Source of the DNA: Aphanomyces cochlioides
Lineage: Eukaryota; Oomycota; Saprolegniomycetes; Saprolegniales; Verrucalvaceae
Reading direction: 5' to 3'
Assembly: GCA_019828595.1 (NCBI GenBank)
Contig: JAHQRK010000009.1
Coordinates: 2,542,001 to 2,606,000 of the forward strand
DNA: 64,000 nucleotides
This document shows, in pieces, positions 10,301-20,700 of the stretch. Position 1 is the first letter of the stretch. The number at the start of each line of letters is the position of its first letter. The notes below the pieces were generated by a model, which ran no database searches, was not told where the DNA came from, and was given only the letters and a program-made list of their open reading frames with translations. The translations under genes and the position numbers were made by a program.

Positions 10301-11449
10301 GAACTTTTGAACCTCCCCGTGTGGCTGACATCCTACCCCGCTCTGCAAGTTGGTCCTGCGGGTGCTACATCAAATGTCGTGAAGACTGCTCTGTGTCGTC
10401 GATGGTGTAGACATGCGTCTCAAAACGGTTTCCACTGCCTCAAAGACTTCTTGACACGGCAAGGGACATGGCCTACAAGAGCTGCGTTTATTGATCGACT
10501 GTCATCCAACAACCGTGCGGCACAAGTGACGTTACAAGCGAACGGCGCGATGGGATTTGCAGCACCCGAACGTGCTGGTCAAGTTTATAGCCACCTCACC
10601 AAGATATTCGACCAAGTCCTCCGCACGTCTGGCGTTCGAACTGGAACTGCTTTGACCGATATCGATACAACAAGTCACCCTTTCAAGGCACTTTTCAAAG
10701 ATCAATTGCTATCCTTCGAGCGTTGGCCCAAGCGACTCGTATCACGTTTGGCGCATCACGCCCCTTCGGATGGAAAACCGCACCCAGTGGCGACATCGTC
10801 CCGCGTCGAGCAACAAGATATTGCGACCTACGTGCGACTCATCCGCAAAACATGCCGTTGGCCGCCTCCCCTCCATGGCGACGTTTGGTTTCGACTGTTG
10901 TTCAACATGCTGCCTGTCAACTCGCGCTTGTTCTACTTGCAACCTCAGCAGCCAGACGTAATTTGCTGTGTCTATACCAATTGCGACGCACCGGAGAACC
11001 AACACCACGCCTTCCACACCTGCTCTCGCGTGTATCCCCTTTGGCGTTTTCACGCGACCGCTTGGCGATGCTTCGGTGTCAATTTCGATTGGACTGCCAT
11101 CACCAACATCGACCGCTTTCAAGTCAACGAACGCGGTAGCCAGCTTCAAGACATACTGTTTGTGCTCTGGGCTCTTCTGTGTGCTTCCAACCTTCACTAT
11201 ATTTGGACAACGCACAACGCCGCCAAGTTCGAATCGAAGAAGCCGCCTCCGCCAGAAATTTGGCAAGAAGTCAGCTTCATCCGATGGCATGCATCGATCC
11301 GCAGATGGCTTCGCCTCCAAGAAGTTGACAGCCCTCAACGAGTGGAAGCAATTTCAGCAATCAATACTTTGCATAGACAACCTGTCTATCGCCCACTGGT
11401 AGCCAAGTACCCGACTTTGCTCGCGCTCCAACCTTCAGCCCCAAATTAA
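7295..11449 (+). CDS. LINE-A ORF2: endonuclease/reverse transcriptase (copy 2)
   Basis: This 1384-aa polyprotein would nick the target and copy element RNA into the break. The order is as follows. An APE-type endonuclease occupies residues ~27-270 (TTANLNG, QETK 57-60, GDFN 178-181, RLDYLF 235-240, GDH 262-264). The reverse transcriptase occupies ~490-780 (KSPGSDG near 501-507, motif A LDFSKAYD with D631, motif B GVKQGCPLS 687-695, motif C YFADD 730-734, then KYLGILFG). A C-terminal zf-RVT domain with CCVYTNC...HAFHTC lies near 1190-1260. There is no RNase H domain. The ATG at 7295 lies inside the end of ORF1 in the +1 frame. All catalytic motifs are present, but this copy lacks a full ORF1 and 5' end. 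Confidence 0.93.
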   Translation: MLRTQRLSRSVAKVVAAGLFTKFPILELTTANLNGLKDNGHLVARRLQIPTQAVFFQETKINNIKHLETFQLHLNNEVGVGKYKLFTNDLRTDRVDSLNNRRCGVASYFHGSMPGFLDLQHLTTHDRPGRYMVVRTQWDGVPVYFHNVYAPVIAHSRAPFFDDLPRDFEDDSIHFVGGDFNLPLEEHLDATRPRQDHNAGKAECIAWLSALGVIDAWRMHHPNERVYSGPGRSNRLDYLFVDQDIVAQTYARSSYSPSSFAGDHMEHKVVLSCEQRAPDRSYWRLPRELLKNPQVVAAIKAEANQLLDEMRADDTQNFGAKWYGWLKRMKKRLQVSHRQYIDSMKYTLNSLKMKWLTSRRAFDMGLVETSIVNTARQALDTARSEYRQFNLDQQFDFHANVNERGTSHFFRRPKGIKVPLSSVTINGATSTDPSEVKAGFTSHWKNIMVTPRDQPPLNRARRRAIIRAITRRLTQEQRDALESPLTAEDLCGALKSMNPNKSPGSDGWPAAFFQVSPDVFAQILLKVFNYQLTHHGHLLLQQRRSAVALLFKAGDRGDPGNYRPITLMSVEVKILSRALAYRLAQVAPYLAHPSQAGFVPGRRLHDHVMLVQALQTFCTNEDHDYYATFLDFSKAYDMVDQGFLFDVLKEMNIGPTFVSWVQLLYNTPLVQIIFNDGLGPTIRPTRGVKQGCPLSCMLFVLYLEPLGEMLRGSPDFGIPLPNGDSLTSIYFADDTTLLSSSLQAAVEQMAIVEDFCSVSGARLNVAKCMTLALNNNLDIEDIDDGGLLNVLPSEKPVKYLGILFGHRLPRDFQVQQLNDKFLAAFQTWGSRARTIQGRKLIVSTMLLSLLWHVTAAVYVPPTMVAVWQRMVNKYILGRKTQITDHHRSTICRKWQFDQKLGLGIPHVASKLRTQRLLRLQLLMQPNSPNTFAPWKLLVKRQFSRVMNKLYRDTHPFDFLTYFPNHSSKWLFLWELHPLWHDIWHQWAATPMAKRTASPPSLEELLNLPVWLTSYPALQVGPAGATSNVVKTALCRRWCRHASQNGFHCLKDFLTRQGTWPTRAAFIDRLSSNNRAAQVTLQANGAMGFAAPERAGQVYSHLTKIFDQVLRTSGVRTGTALTDIDTTSHPFKALFKDQLLSFERWPKRLVSRLAHHAPSDGKPHPVATSSRVEQQDIATYVRLIRKTCRWPPPLHGDVWFRLLFNMLPVNSRLFYLQPQQPDVICCVYTNCDAPENQHHAFHTCSRVYPLWRFHATAWRCFGVNFDWTAITNIDRFQVNERGSQLQDILFVLWALLCASNLHYIWTTHNAAKFESKKPPPPEIWQEVSFIRWHASIRRWLRLQEVDSPQRVEAISAINTLHRQPVYRPLVAKYPTLLALQPSAPN

Positions 11450-11606
11450 CAAGCCCCAAGTATTTATTCAACAAGTCAAAAATCGCTGTACTCCAAAGCC
11501 CAAAGTAGAAAATCTGCTGAAGCATTTGGAAGTGGGATGAGCCGTTAGTAGGCAATATTAGTATTAGTAGATATTGAAAGTCTATTAATATACCTCCCCA
11601 TTGCAG

Positions 11607-11620
11607 TGAGCTATACGACC
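11607..11620. repeat. 14-bp target-site duplication
   Basis: tgagctatacgacc between LINE-A copy 2 and LINE-C copy 3. Confidence 0.9.
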
Positions 11621-13306
11621 TCCCTGAAGACTCGGTCGCCAAGTGGCAGTCAATGGTGTACAAGTTCATCTTGAAAGCGACACAAGGAAGACAAGCACAT
11701 GTCCTTGATCAACTCTGGCGTGGCGTATCATCCCAGCCTGGGTCTCAGGATTCCGCATATTGCGTCAAGAATTCGTGCTCAACGTGTTCAGCGACTTCAA
11801 TTCCTTGTTCAGACCGACAACGAAGAACCATCGTTATGGTCTGTTCTCCCGAAGCAGCTCTTTCGAAGGTGCATGGAGCCGTTCGCAAGATACTCGTCGT
11901 GGGACTGCCTCATGTATCATCCCAACCACAACACAAATCACATGCGACTTGAAGTACTCCCTTTGTTGTGGCGGAAAATCTGGGCCAACTGGCATCGTAT
12001 CCCCCTTACGCGCAAATGTCCTGAAACGCCGACACAATCTCAGCTCCCTACCATGTCTGTTTGGCTGCAAATTCATCCGCTGTTTTTGGTTCCTGGTTCC
12101 AATGGACCAACCTCGCTTGCTGTCGCCCTCAAACATCATCGTCCCTTCTACAAGTTCCTCGCCCAAGAAGGCTTGCATTGCTTGGACGATTTCGTCACCA
12201 CACAACGCGTGTGGCCCTCCTATGAAGAATTCAAGTTGCAAATGGAGCCTTACGTTTGGCGGTTCCCTGGCGATGATTTTCCACGCGTGTTTCGCCATTT
12301 GTACTCCCTGCTTTCACTCATTGCGACCACTGTATGGCAAGTACTGGGTATCCCTCTCGTGGAAGCTGTGCCTCCCAATCATGAAGTTCAAATCCCCGTC
12401 GGACAAGTTTGGAAGAATGTCTTTGTTCCTTTTCAACAATGGCCGCGCAAGTACATCCGATCGATTTGCTTTTGCGCGCCACTACTCACCAAACAGCACC
12501 CCTTGTCGAGCGATTCAAGAAACAATGATTTGGCGATCAAGAAATACATGAACAAGACTGTGAAACCTTTGATGCGATATCCAACTCCTGTTCAAGCCGA
12601 TGTGTGGTGGCGAATCTTGTTTCGGATGCTACCCGTCAACTCTCGCTTCTTTTTCCTTCAAGACACCAACCCTAGCATTATCGAATGCTCCTTTCCTGGT
12701 TGCTCAGCCGTCGAAACGATACAACACATCCTGTTCGACTGCAAGTTTGTCAAGCCTGTGTGGAATTGACATCAAGCAGCGTGGCGGCCGTTTGGTATTC
12801 CATTTACATGGAATACGATTATCAACCTCGACGAATTCGCGGTTTCTGAAGAATGGGTGTCTCATTTTTCAGTGATTCGTCGTTTGTGGGTCCTTCTCGT
12901 TTCATCTTTGCTACGGGACTTTTGGATTCATCGCAATCGAACCAAGTTTGAAGGCAAAACAGTGCCATACATCCAGGCGGTCAAGGAAGTATCTCTTGTT
13001 TCGTGGACCGCAAATATCAGACGAATGCTCCGTGATCCTACAATGGACAGTGATGAAGCAATGCAAGTCTCCGAGATAGTCGAAAAACTCAAGTCTCATA
13101 CCAACTACACTTGGTTTTGGGAGAAGAACTTGCGAGCGACACTTGTGTAAAGAAGTCTCAAGATTTCAAGACAATGCAAGAGCTCAATCGAACTCACGCA
13201 ACGATTCAAGTGGCTTTCGAGTAGAACTTAGTAGTCCTTGTTCCCCATTGGGTCGTCTAGGCAAATATTTATAGGGGTTAAAGGTCAAATATACCCCGAT
13301 TGTCAT
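11621..13306 (+). mobile_element. LINE-C copy 3, 5'-truncated
   Basis: Same 5' truncation point as copy 2. It carries a 5-bp deletion near 11673 (cttgaaagcg where others have cttgacaagaaagcg). Confidence 0.9.
11623..13150 (+). pseudogene. LINE-C ORF2 fragment, frameshift plus nonsense
   Basis: This is the C-terminal ORF2 segment disabled twice. The 5-bp deletion near 11673 shifts the frame after about 17 codons, and the TGA at 12767-12769 replaces the Trp codon of copy 4. The frame is otherwise open from 11699 to 13150. The zf-RVT-like cysteines and histidine are preserved just before the stop. Confidence 0.85.
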
Positions 13307-13320
13307 TGAGCTATACGACC
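13307..13320. repeat. 14-bp target-site duplication
   Basis: tgagctatacgacc at the LINE-C copy 3 3' end. Confidence 0.9.
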
Positions 13321-14321
13321 TATTATACTTATTCCCATACACACCACATCACACAACACACGTTCTCAAACACATTGACACACACACTTTTTTTCCACAC
13401 ACACAAGAAACCTACAACATATCCCACACACCATCCACTCTCCCAACAAAACAAAACCTACGCAATTCAATTTGGCATCCGCTCGTCGTCAGCCCTCGAC
13501 AGTCCCAAGCTTCATTCCTCGTGTCCTCTGTCCATATCCTTTTACACGCATACTATTTAATTATAAACGTTATTATTAGCAGAGAGTTTTGACCTACATT
13601 TTCGTCTTTAAAGTCATGTTTCTCAAACGCTAAAATGTTTTCCAAGTTATTTCTTATTGCATGCAAATCCTCATGAAATTCTTATTCGGCGGGTCAAATT
13701 TCTTATCAAAACTCAAATACTTTGCTTCAGTATGGAGAAACGTTCATCGTCGTTGTCGACCACTGTCAAGTGGCTCATTCATATAACGCCAACAAGCCAG
13801 GACAGAGCTTTGTGAAGGCAAAGCTACACGATCTTGAAAAGATTGTCGATCCCATTCGAGATGCTTCGTTTTGTTTATCCGTGTAGATTCCTATTTACAT
13901 GTATTTTGGATGCATGCCTTGGCTGCCACGTTGAGGTGATTCAAATGAAATTCACAGACTCAGAGATCATTGCAAACGATTGCATGACTACATCAAGACA
14001 TGTCGGCGTATCTCGATGTGTCAACCATCGTAAACACACGAGCGTTTGGAGCAAGTCTCGCGAAGAGACTCAACAGAACAAAAACAAGACTGCATTTGTC
14101 TTGTCAAGAGTATAGATGGACACTGCAGATGGACCACAGTCCGTGAAAGAGAGATTCAAGGAATGTCTTATCCATATGTGCGTAGAGGTGAGCACCTCTT
14201 TTCGTGCTGGACGTGGCATGAGGTGACTAGTACGAGCTGAGAAGAATACAGGAGGAATCCTAAGGAAAGGCAAGAATGTTGGGAGGAGAGGACGAAATCG
14301 GAGAAAAGGGGAAAAAACGTT
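13321..14321. other. tRNA-Ile spacer, copy 3
   Basis: 1001 bp. The T-run near 13388 has 7 T instead of 6. The stretch gcaagtctcgcg replaces gcaagcctcgcg of spacers 1 and 2, a change shared with spacers 4 and 5, and the terminator A-run has six A. Otherwise as spacer 1. Confidence 0.75.
13677..13886 (+). pseudogene. EF-P-like fragment, spacer copy 3 (tentative)
   Basis: Third copy of the 70-codon segment, sequence as in spacer 1. Confidence 0.3.
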
Positions 14322-14393
14322 GGTCATACTGGGGCTCGAACCCAGGACCCTGGCGTTATTAGCACCATGCTCTACCGACTGAGCTATACGACC
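14322..14393 (-). tRNA. tRNA-Ile (AAT), copy 3
   Basis: Identical to copy 1. A very short LINE-A fragment abuts its 5' end. Confidence 0.95.
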
Positions 14394-14725
14394 CTTCATC
14401 CGATGGCATGCATCGATCCGCAGATGGCTTCGCCTCCAAGAAGTTGACAGCCCTCAACGAGTGGAAGCAATTTCAGCAATCAATACTTTGCATAGACAAC
14501 CTGTCTATCGCCCACTGGTAGCCAAGTACCCGACTTTGCTCGCGCTCCAACCTTCAACCCCAAATTAACAAGCCCCAAGTATTTATTCAACAAGTCAAAA
14601 ATCGCTGTACTCCAAAGCCCAAAGTAGAAAATCTGCTGAAGCATTTGGAAGTGGGATGAGCCGTTAGTAGGCAATATTAGTATTAGTAGATATTGAAAGT
14701 CTATTAATATACCTCCCCATTGCAG
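14394..14725 (+). mobile_element. LINE-A copy 3, 332-bp 3' fragment
   Basis: This is the shortest LINE-A copy. It has only the last 58 codons of ORF2 (to TAA at 14566-14568) and the 3' untranslated region, starting at the equivalent of about 21737 in copy 4. One missense change (Thr for Ala near the C-terminus, caacccc for cagcccc) separates it from its neighbours. It sits between the tRNA and a full-length LINE-A, so by position it is the later insertion. Confidence 0.9.
14395..14568 (+). pseudogene. LINE-A ORF2 tail fragment
   Basis: 58 codons beginning FIRWHASIRRWLRLQEVD and ending QPSTPN. It is the extreme C-terminus of ORF2 with no catalytic domain, and a remnant rather than a gene. Confidence 0.8.
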
Positions 14726-14739
14726 TGAGCTATACGACC
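14726..14739. repeat. 14-bp target-site duplication
   Basis: tgagctatacgacc between LINE-A copy 3 and LINE-A copy 4. Confidence 0.9.
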
Positions 14740-14793
14740 CCAGTTTCCAATTTGCCAGCTACCCCGCAGTACCACTCTACGCTATCTGACAAT

Positions 14794-17793
14794 ATGGTTG
14801 CTACCCGCTCGACCAACCCTCGTGCCCCATCTTGCTCCTCCGCGTTCTCTCCCTCGGCGTCCAGCCCCAGCCATATGGACGTCATCGTCGTTGCTGACCC
14901 ATCCCCAAGCGATACCGACATGGCGTCGTCGTTGGAAGAGGACGTCGACGATGCTTCCAACGCTTCGCATCATGACGCGTCTACGAATCCGCTCCCTACT
15001 CCAACGCGCGTTCCGTTTCCACGTCAACGTGCAACCCCTTCGAAACCGCGCCGTTTTGAACCCTTGCCTGTGACTCGCTCGACGAAGGCTTGCGATCCCG
15101 CGAATGATCCAACGACCTCTGACACTTGCGACGAAGCCTGGCAAGACGGCGTTCCAACCTCGGAAGATGTGCTCATGACGTCAACGACCTTGCCCGAAGA
15201 ATCTCCATCAACCACGTCCATCGTGAGTGATGGTGGCTTGCCTGGCAAGACTCCGTTGGGTTCTGTTCCTTTCGAGAATGTTCTCTCGACGAGTGATAGT
15301 GGCTTCTCGAAGACTCGCTCAAGCACCGACGTCAACATGACGACATGTCAAGGAAGATTCGAGAACAGTCCATCCCTGAGTGAAGGTCCCTTCTCGAAGA
15401 ATCCCCCGAGCGACAAGTCCACTCTGGCGACAGGTCAAGATCCCATCGAGACTAGTCGCTCCATGAGTGATGGTCTCTTCTCGAAGAATCATCGGGCAAG
15501 ATCTGGAACAATCGCGAACAACCCTGTGGCCAGTGTTGGTCATGGGAATACTCAAGACCAAGTCACCCATGGAAGCTTCTCGAAGTCCAACGCGAGTGAA
15601 GGTCAAACGTGTGACTCTGTCCACCATGGGACAGGGTCCGGACAAGACCAAGCCTCTGACGCACGCTTGAGTGTTGGTCTGACGCACGACTCGGACTCTC
15701 ACTCAGTCCGCCAGCCATCGTCTCAGGCTTCACCCGGATCGCATTTGGAAAACATTTCTCAATCTGGCGGAGCCCAGACACCTGGCCGTGGCCAACCCAA
15801 CAACCGCCAGGCCCCCAACGACGTATGGGCCTTCCAAGCGCAACAGCGGTCTCAGTCTGCCAAGGCCATCAAGACCAAGGACGTTGCTCCTTACCAGCCC
15901 ACGATGGAGGAACTCGAACCCCTCCTTCGCAAGCGTGCTGCTGGAACCCTCACGTTTGAAGACACCCTCCCGATCCAGAAGCACTCGGCGCGCGGCATCG
16001 TCGGCTGGTTGCAGATGCCCACGGGTGCACACACGAAGACCATCGATGTTTCAGCTGCCATGGCATCGATCCTTTTCGACAACCAAGCCCTCGGCCTCGA
16101 CACTGCGATTGCTGACATTGTGAGATGCGAGAAGGACATCCCGAACCGCATGCTCAAGTGGGGTGTTGCCTCTCACGAAGCGATGACGAAGCTGCGAGGC
16201 ATCGCGTTTAAGATTCAAGTCGCTCGAGATGGCTCGTCCCAACACTTCACGATGAACGTTCCGCACGTCCTCGGCGGATTTTTCATGGACATCCCTCAAG
16301 GCCTTCAAGATCAAGACGAAGAGCGCCTGATCTTCGACGTCATGACCAAGTTGGAGCCACGCTTCCTGTGGGGCTCCTACCCCAACGTTTCCTCTTCAAG
16401 CGGTATGGCGAGCTCTCGGTACCGCCTTTACTTTGAAGGAACCTCCGTACCAACGACCATACAGCGCGACGGCCGTCTCGTCGAAGAAATTCTTTTCAAG
16501 GGCCGTTGTCTCCGCGTGTACGGTCAAGGGTGGTATTTTCGTGACAAGAACTTGGTTCGTTTGGACCTTGATGCAACGTCCCGCCAATATGGATTGAACA
16601 AGCCAGCTCCCAGCCCAACCAACCCGCCTTCTTCGACTCCCAAGGCGCCAAAACGTCGGAAAACTGCGCAAGCCAACCCTCCGCAGTGGACTGGCGTCAA
16701 GGCGTCGAGAGGCAAGCGCAAGAAGACGCAACAGCAAGTGGATTCCCCCGAGCATGGCCGCTCTTGGATTTCGCCCAACATGTTTGAAGCCCTCGACGAA
16801 CGTGTGTGTGTCAACCCCGAGGAACACGTTGCTCAGTTTGGCGATTACAAGATCTCAACGATTGTACCCAAGCTGGACGTCTCGGATGACCCTCCCCACC
16901 TCCCTACGTCCGGTCAATTTGTCGGCGGCACCAAGATCCAAGATGGCGTTCCCAAGCGCATAGAAATGTCTCTTGACGAAATTCTCGCCGAACTACAAGA
17001 CCTCGACACCAAGACAGCCAAAGTTCCATTGCATCTCTCAACCCAAGTCGAAGATGCAGTGACCAACAGCTCGTTCAACCTTGCCCAACTCATCAACGAC
17101 GGCCGCGTCGACATGCTGTGTAGCCATCTCGAGCGTTCCCCGATTGAATTTGGCTTGCAACTGCACCGACTTTTTGATGAAGACCGTGCATGCTTTGAGT
17201 ACTTTGTGAGACAACGCCTCCTCCATCGGTGGCTTCGAGCGACTTGGGGTGGAGACAAACCGTTCTCCCAGCTGTACTCATTGACGTGGGGTGTGCGTAT
17301 GACCCGCGAGCACGTTCAAGCCATCTTCAGCAACATCGAGCTATTCAAGAACATCGACTTCATCGATACTACCATTGACGGCGACGAGATTTCCCTCCAC
17401 CGCGGCGACCTGGAAGAAGTGTTGGCTGTGGCAGAAGTTCTCTTGGCCATTCATGCTCCAACGTACTACAACAGTGATGCTGCGATCGTGGCCTCTACCA
17501 AGTACCCGGTCACTGCACTGGCTTCTCATTTGGGCTCCCGCTGTTTGTCGGGCGTATCGCTATCTGCCATATTGCTTGACACGAGCTTCGGCCTCTTGAT
17601 TTGGAATATCATGGAAACGTTGTATGCCGGCGAAGACGAGAAGTCGCGATACGTCTTGACCACGATCCTGGAATTCCATGAGGCTGGCTCCCTGGACCCC
17701 ACCTTCGACAACCAAGTGATGTTCCAACCCGACACTCAGACACTCATGCTGGGAGATGTTGCGAACGCAACGTCTGTCGCGTTCCGTGGCTAA
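14794..17793 (+). CDS. LINE-A ORF1 (copy 4)
   Basis: This 999-aa protein is probably the RNA-binding partner of ORF2, inferred from position only because I recognise no named domain. Residues 1-390 are Ser/Thr/Asp/Gly-rich. Four repeats around an FSK core lie at residues 171, 200, 229 and 262, spaced 29, 29 and 33. A more ordered part follows (about 400-610). A basic stretch with APKRRK near 617 and RGKRKK near 645 could bind RNA or act as a nuclear signal. The C-terminus starts with NMFEALDERV. I chose ATG 14794. The frame extends upstream to a GTG in the previous element, but that part spans the insertion site. Confidence 0.85.
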   Translation: MVATRSTNPRAPSCSSAFSPSASSPSHMDVIVVADPSPSDTDMASSLEEDVDDASNASHHDASTNPLPTPTRVPFPRQRATPSKPRRFEPLPVTRSTKACDPANDPTTSDTCDEAWQDGVPTSEDVLMTSTTLPEESPSTTSIVSDGGLPGKTPLGSVPFENVLSTSDSGFSKTRSSTDVNMTTCQGRFENSPSLSEGPFSKNPPSDKSTLATGQDPIETSRSMSDGLFSKNHRARSGTIANNPVASVGHGNTQDQVTHGSFSKSNASEGQTCDSVHHGTGSGQDQASDARLSVGLTHDSDSHSVRQPSSQASPGSHLENISQSGGAQTPGRGQPNNRQAPNDVWAFQAQQRSQSAKAIKTKDVAPYQPTMEELEPLLRKRAAGTLTFEDTLPIQKHSARGIVGWLQMPTGAHTKTIDVSAAMASILFDNQALGLDTAIADIVRCEKDIPNRMLKWGVASHEAMTKLRGIAFKIQVARDGSSQHFTMNVPHVLGGFFMDIPQGLQDQDEERLIFDVMTKLEPRFLWGSYPNVSSSSGMASSRYRLYFEGTSVPTTIQRDGRLVEEILFKGRCLRVYGQGWYFRDKNLVRLDLDATSRQYGLNKPAPSPTNPPSSTPKAPKRRKTAQANPPQWTGVKASRGKRKKTQQQVDSPEHGRSWISPNMFEALDERVCVNPEEHVAQFGDYKISTIVPKLDVSDDPPHLPTSGQFVGGTKIQDGVPKRIEMSLDEILAELQDLDTKTAKVPLHLSTQVEDAVTNSSFNLAQLINDGRVDMLCSHLERSPIEFGLQLHRLFDEDRACFEYFVRQRLLHRWLRATWGGDKPFSQLYSLTWGVRMTREHVQAIFSNIELFKNIDFIDTTIDGDEISLHRGDLEEVLAVAEVLLAIHAPTYYNSDAAIVASTKYPVTALASHLGSRCLSGVSLSAILLDTSFGLLIWNIMETLYAGEDEKSRYVLTTILEFHEAGSLDPTFDNQVMFQPDTQTLMLGDVANATSVAFRG
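15294..15582 (+). repeat. Degenerate ~87-bp repeats in LINE-A ORF1
   Basis: The coding sequence repeats a unit giving S-[DE]-x-x-F-S-K roughly every 29 codons (SDSGFSK, SEGPFSK, SDGLFSK, then HGSFSK after 33). The DNA core is near-repeated as gtgatggtctcttctcgaag. The same repeats occur in copies 5 and 6. Length variation here would be expected between elements, but none is seen among the three copies. Confidence 0.7.
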
Positions 17794-20700
17794 GGTGGTC
17801 GCGGCCGGTCTCTTCACCAAGTTCCCCATACTCGAACTGACCACTGCCAACCTCAATGGGCTGAAAGACAACGGACATCTTGTGGCGCGGCGACTCCAAA
17901 TTCCGACCCAAGCCGTTTTCTTTCAAGAAACCAAAATCAATAACATCAAACATCTCGAAACCTTCCAACTCCACCTCAACAACGAAGTAGGCGTTGGCAA
18001 ATACAAGCTCTTCACCAACGATCTCCGCACTGATCGCGTCGACTCACTCAACAATCGGCGCTGCGGTGTGGCATCGTATTTCCATGGATCCATGCCTGGA
18101 TTCCTCGACCTGCAACACTTGACCACCCATGACCGACCTGGAAGATACATGGTTGTTCGAACTCAGTGGGACGGCGTTCCTGTGTACTTTCACAACGTCT
18201 ATGCCCCGGTTATCGCTCACTCTCGAGCACCGTTTTTCGACGATCTGCCTCGCGACTTTGAAGACGACAGCATTCACTTTGTCGGAGGCGATTTCAACTT
18301 ACCCCTGGAGGAGCATCTGGACGCGACTCGACCTCGCCAAGACCACAACGCTGGTAAGGCGGAATGCATTGCCTGGCTTTCAGCACTTGGTGTTATCGAT
18401 GCGTGGAGGATGCACCACCCCAACGAGCGCGTTTACAGCGGCCCTGGTCGAAGCAACCGCCTCGACTACCTGTTTGTGGACCAAGATATCGTCGCTCAAA
18501 CGTACGCACGTTCAAGCTATTCCCCAAGCAGCTTTGCAGGCGACCACATGGAACACAAAGTGGTCCTCTCCTGCGAGCAGCGAGCTCCCGACCGAAGTTA
18601 CTGGCGCCTCCCCCGTGAGCTCTTAAAGAACCCTCAAGTAGTCGCAGCGATCAAGGCCGAAGCCAATCAACTTTTGGACGAGATGCGCGCAGACGACACT
18701 CAAAACTTTGGCGCAAAGTGGTACGGCTGGTTGAAGAGAATGAAGAAGCGTCTCCAAGTCAGTCATCGCCAGTACATTGACTCGATGAAGTACACACTCA
18801 ACAGCCTCAAGATGAAGTGGCTTACTTCCCGCCGAGCATTCGACATGGGACTCGTTGAGACATCCATTGTTAATACCGCCCGTCAAGCCCTTGACACTGC
18901 CCGCAGCGAGTACCGACAGTTCAACCTGGATCAGCAATTCGACTTTCACGCCAACGTCAACGAGCGAGGTACCAGTCACTTTTTTCGTCGACCCAAGGGG
19001 ATCAAAGTGCCGCTCTCGTCCGTGACAATCAACGGTGCAACGTCGACTGACCCGTCTGAAGTCAAGGCTGGTTTTACGTCTCATTGGAAAAACATCATGG
19101 TCACTCCAAGAGACCAACCACCGTTGAATCGGGCCCGTCGCCGAGCTATCATTCGAGCCATTACTCGACGTCTCACTCAAGAACAGCGCGACGCTCTGGA
19201 AAGTCCTCTCACGGCGGAAGACCTGTGCGGCGCGCTCAAGTCTATGAACCCGAACAAGTCTCCTGGTTCAGACGGCTGGCCTGCAGCTTTCTTTCAAGTC
19301 TCCCCGGACGTATTCGCCCAAATCCTGCTCAAGGTGTTCAACTACCAACTCACCCATCACGGTCACCTCCTGCTCCAACAACGCCGAAGTGCAGTGGCGC
19401 TCTTGTTCAAGGCTGGAGACAGAGGCGACCCTGGCAACTATCGGCCGATTACTCTCATGTCGGTTGAAGTCAAGATTCTATCGCGGGCGCTGGCCTACCG
19501 TCTTGCACAAGTTGCCCCATACCTCGCTCACCCAAGCCAAGCTGGTTTTGTCCCTGGCCGTCGCTTGCACGACCACGTGATGCTGGTACAAGCATTGCAG
19601 ACTTTCTGTACCAATGAAGACCACGACTACTACGCGACGTTTCTCGACTTTTCCAAGGCATACGATATGGTTGACCAAGGCTTTCTCTTCGACGTACTCA
19701 AGGAGATGAACATCGGTCCCACATTTGTGTCTTGGGTTCAGTTGCTTTACAATACGCCTCTGGTCCAGATCATTTTCAACGACGGTCTTGGCCCTACCAT
19801 ACGGCCTACCCGCGGAGTCAAGCAAGGTTGCCCCCTATCGTGCATGCTCTTCGTACTTTACCTCGAGCCACTCGGCGAAATGCTACGCGGATCTCCTGAT
19901 TTTGGTATTCCCCTTCCAAATGGAGACTCACTGACGAGCATCTACTTTGCCGACGACACGACTCTACTCTCGTCATCCCTCCAAGCGGCGGTCGAGCAAA
20001 TGGCAATTGTCGAAGACTTTTGCTCTGTGTCTGGAGCTCGTCTCAACGTTGCCAAGTGCATGACTTTGGCGCTCAACAACAATCTCGATATCGAAGACAT
20101 CGACGATGGTGGCCTCTTGAACGTCTTGCCGAGCGAGAAGCCAGTGAAATACCTTGGTATTCTCTTTGGCCACCGACTGCCGCGCGATTTTCAAGTCCAG
20201 CAACTGAACGACAAGTTTCTGGCTGCGTTTCAAACGTGGGGAAGTCGTGCGCGAACCATCCAAGGCCGCAAACTCATCGTATCGACCATGTTGTTGTCGT
20301 TGTTATGGCATGTCACGGCTGCAGTGTATGTGCCTCCAACGATGGTTGCCGTTTGGCAAAGAATGGTCAACAAGTACATCCTTGGTCGGAAGACGCAAAT
20401 CACCGACCATCATCGCTCAACTATTTGCCGCAAGTGGCAGTTCGATCAAAAACTCGGCCTCGGTATTCCGCATGTGGCTTCGAAGCTTCGGACTCAGCGA
20501 CTGCTGCGGCTCCAACTCTTGATGCAGCCCAATTCACCCAACACATTTGCCCCATGGAAGTTGCTTGTCAAGAGACAATTTTCCCGTGTCATGAACAAGC
20601 TGTATCGCGACACCCACCCGTTCGACTTTCTCACGTACTTCCCCAACCACAGCTCCAAGTGGTTGTTTTTGTGGGAGCTGCATCCTCTTTGGCACGACAT

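Larger units (their letters stand above)
6286..11606 (+). mobile_element. LINE-A copy 2, truncated within ORF1
   Basis: This is a 5.3-kb copy that begins inside ORF1 (equivalent to about 16749 of the full-length copy) and contains a complete ORF2 and 3' end. Its first base (t) does not match the donor position and may be an untemplated nucleotide at the 5' junction. It differs from copy 4 at only a few bases, for example Lys for Glu in the SKKPPPP stretch near 11239, which points to recent transposition. Confidence 0.9.

Noticed and set aside
1841..14739. LTR retrotransposon with the LINE-A copies as direct repeats
   Set aside because: The copies are 5'-truncated to different lengths, contain APE endonuclease and LINE-type RT, and there is no integrase, protease or primer-binding site.
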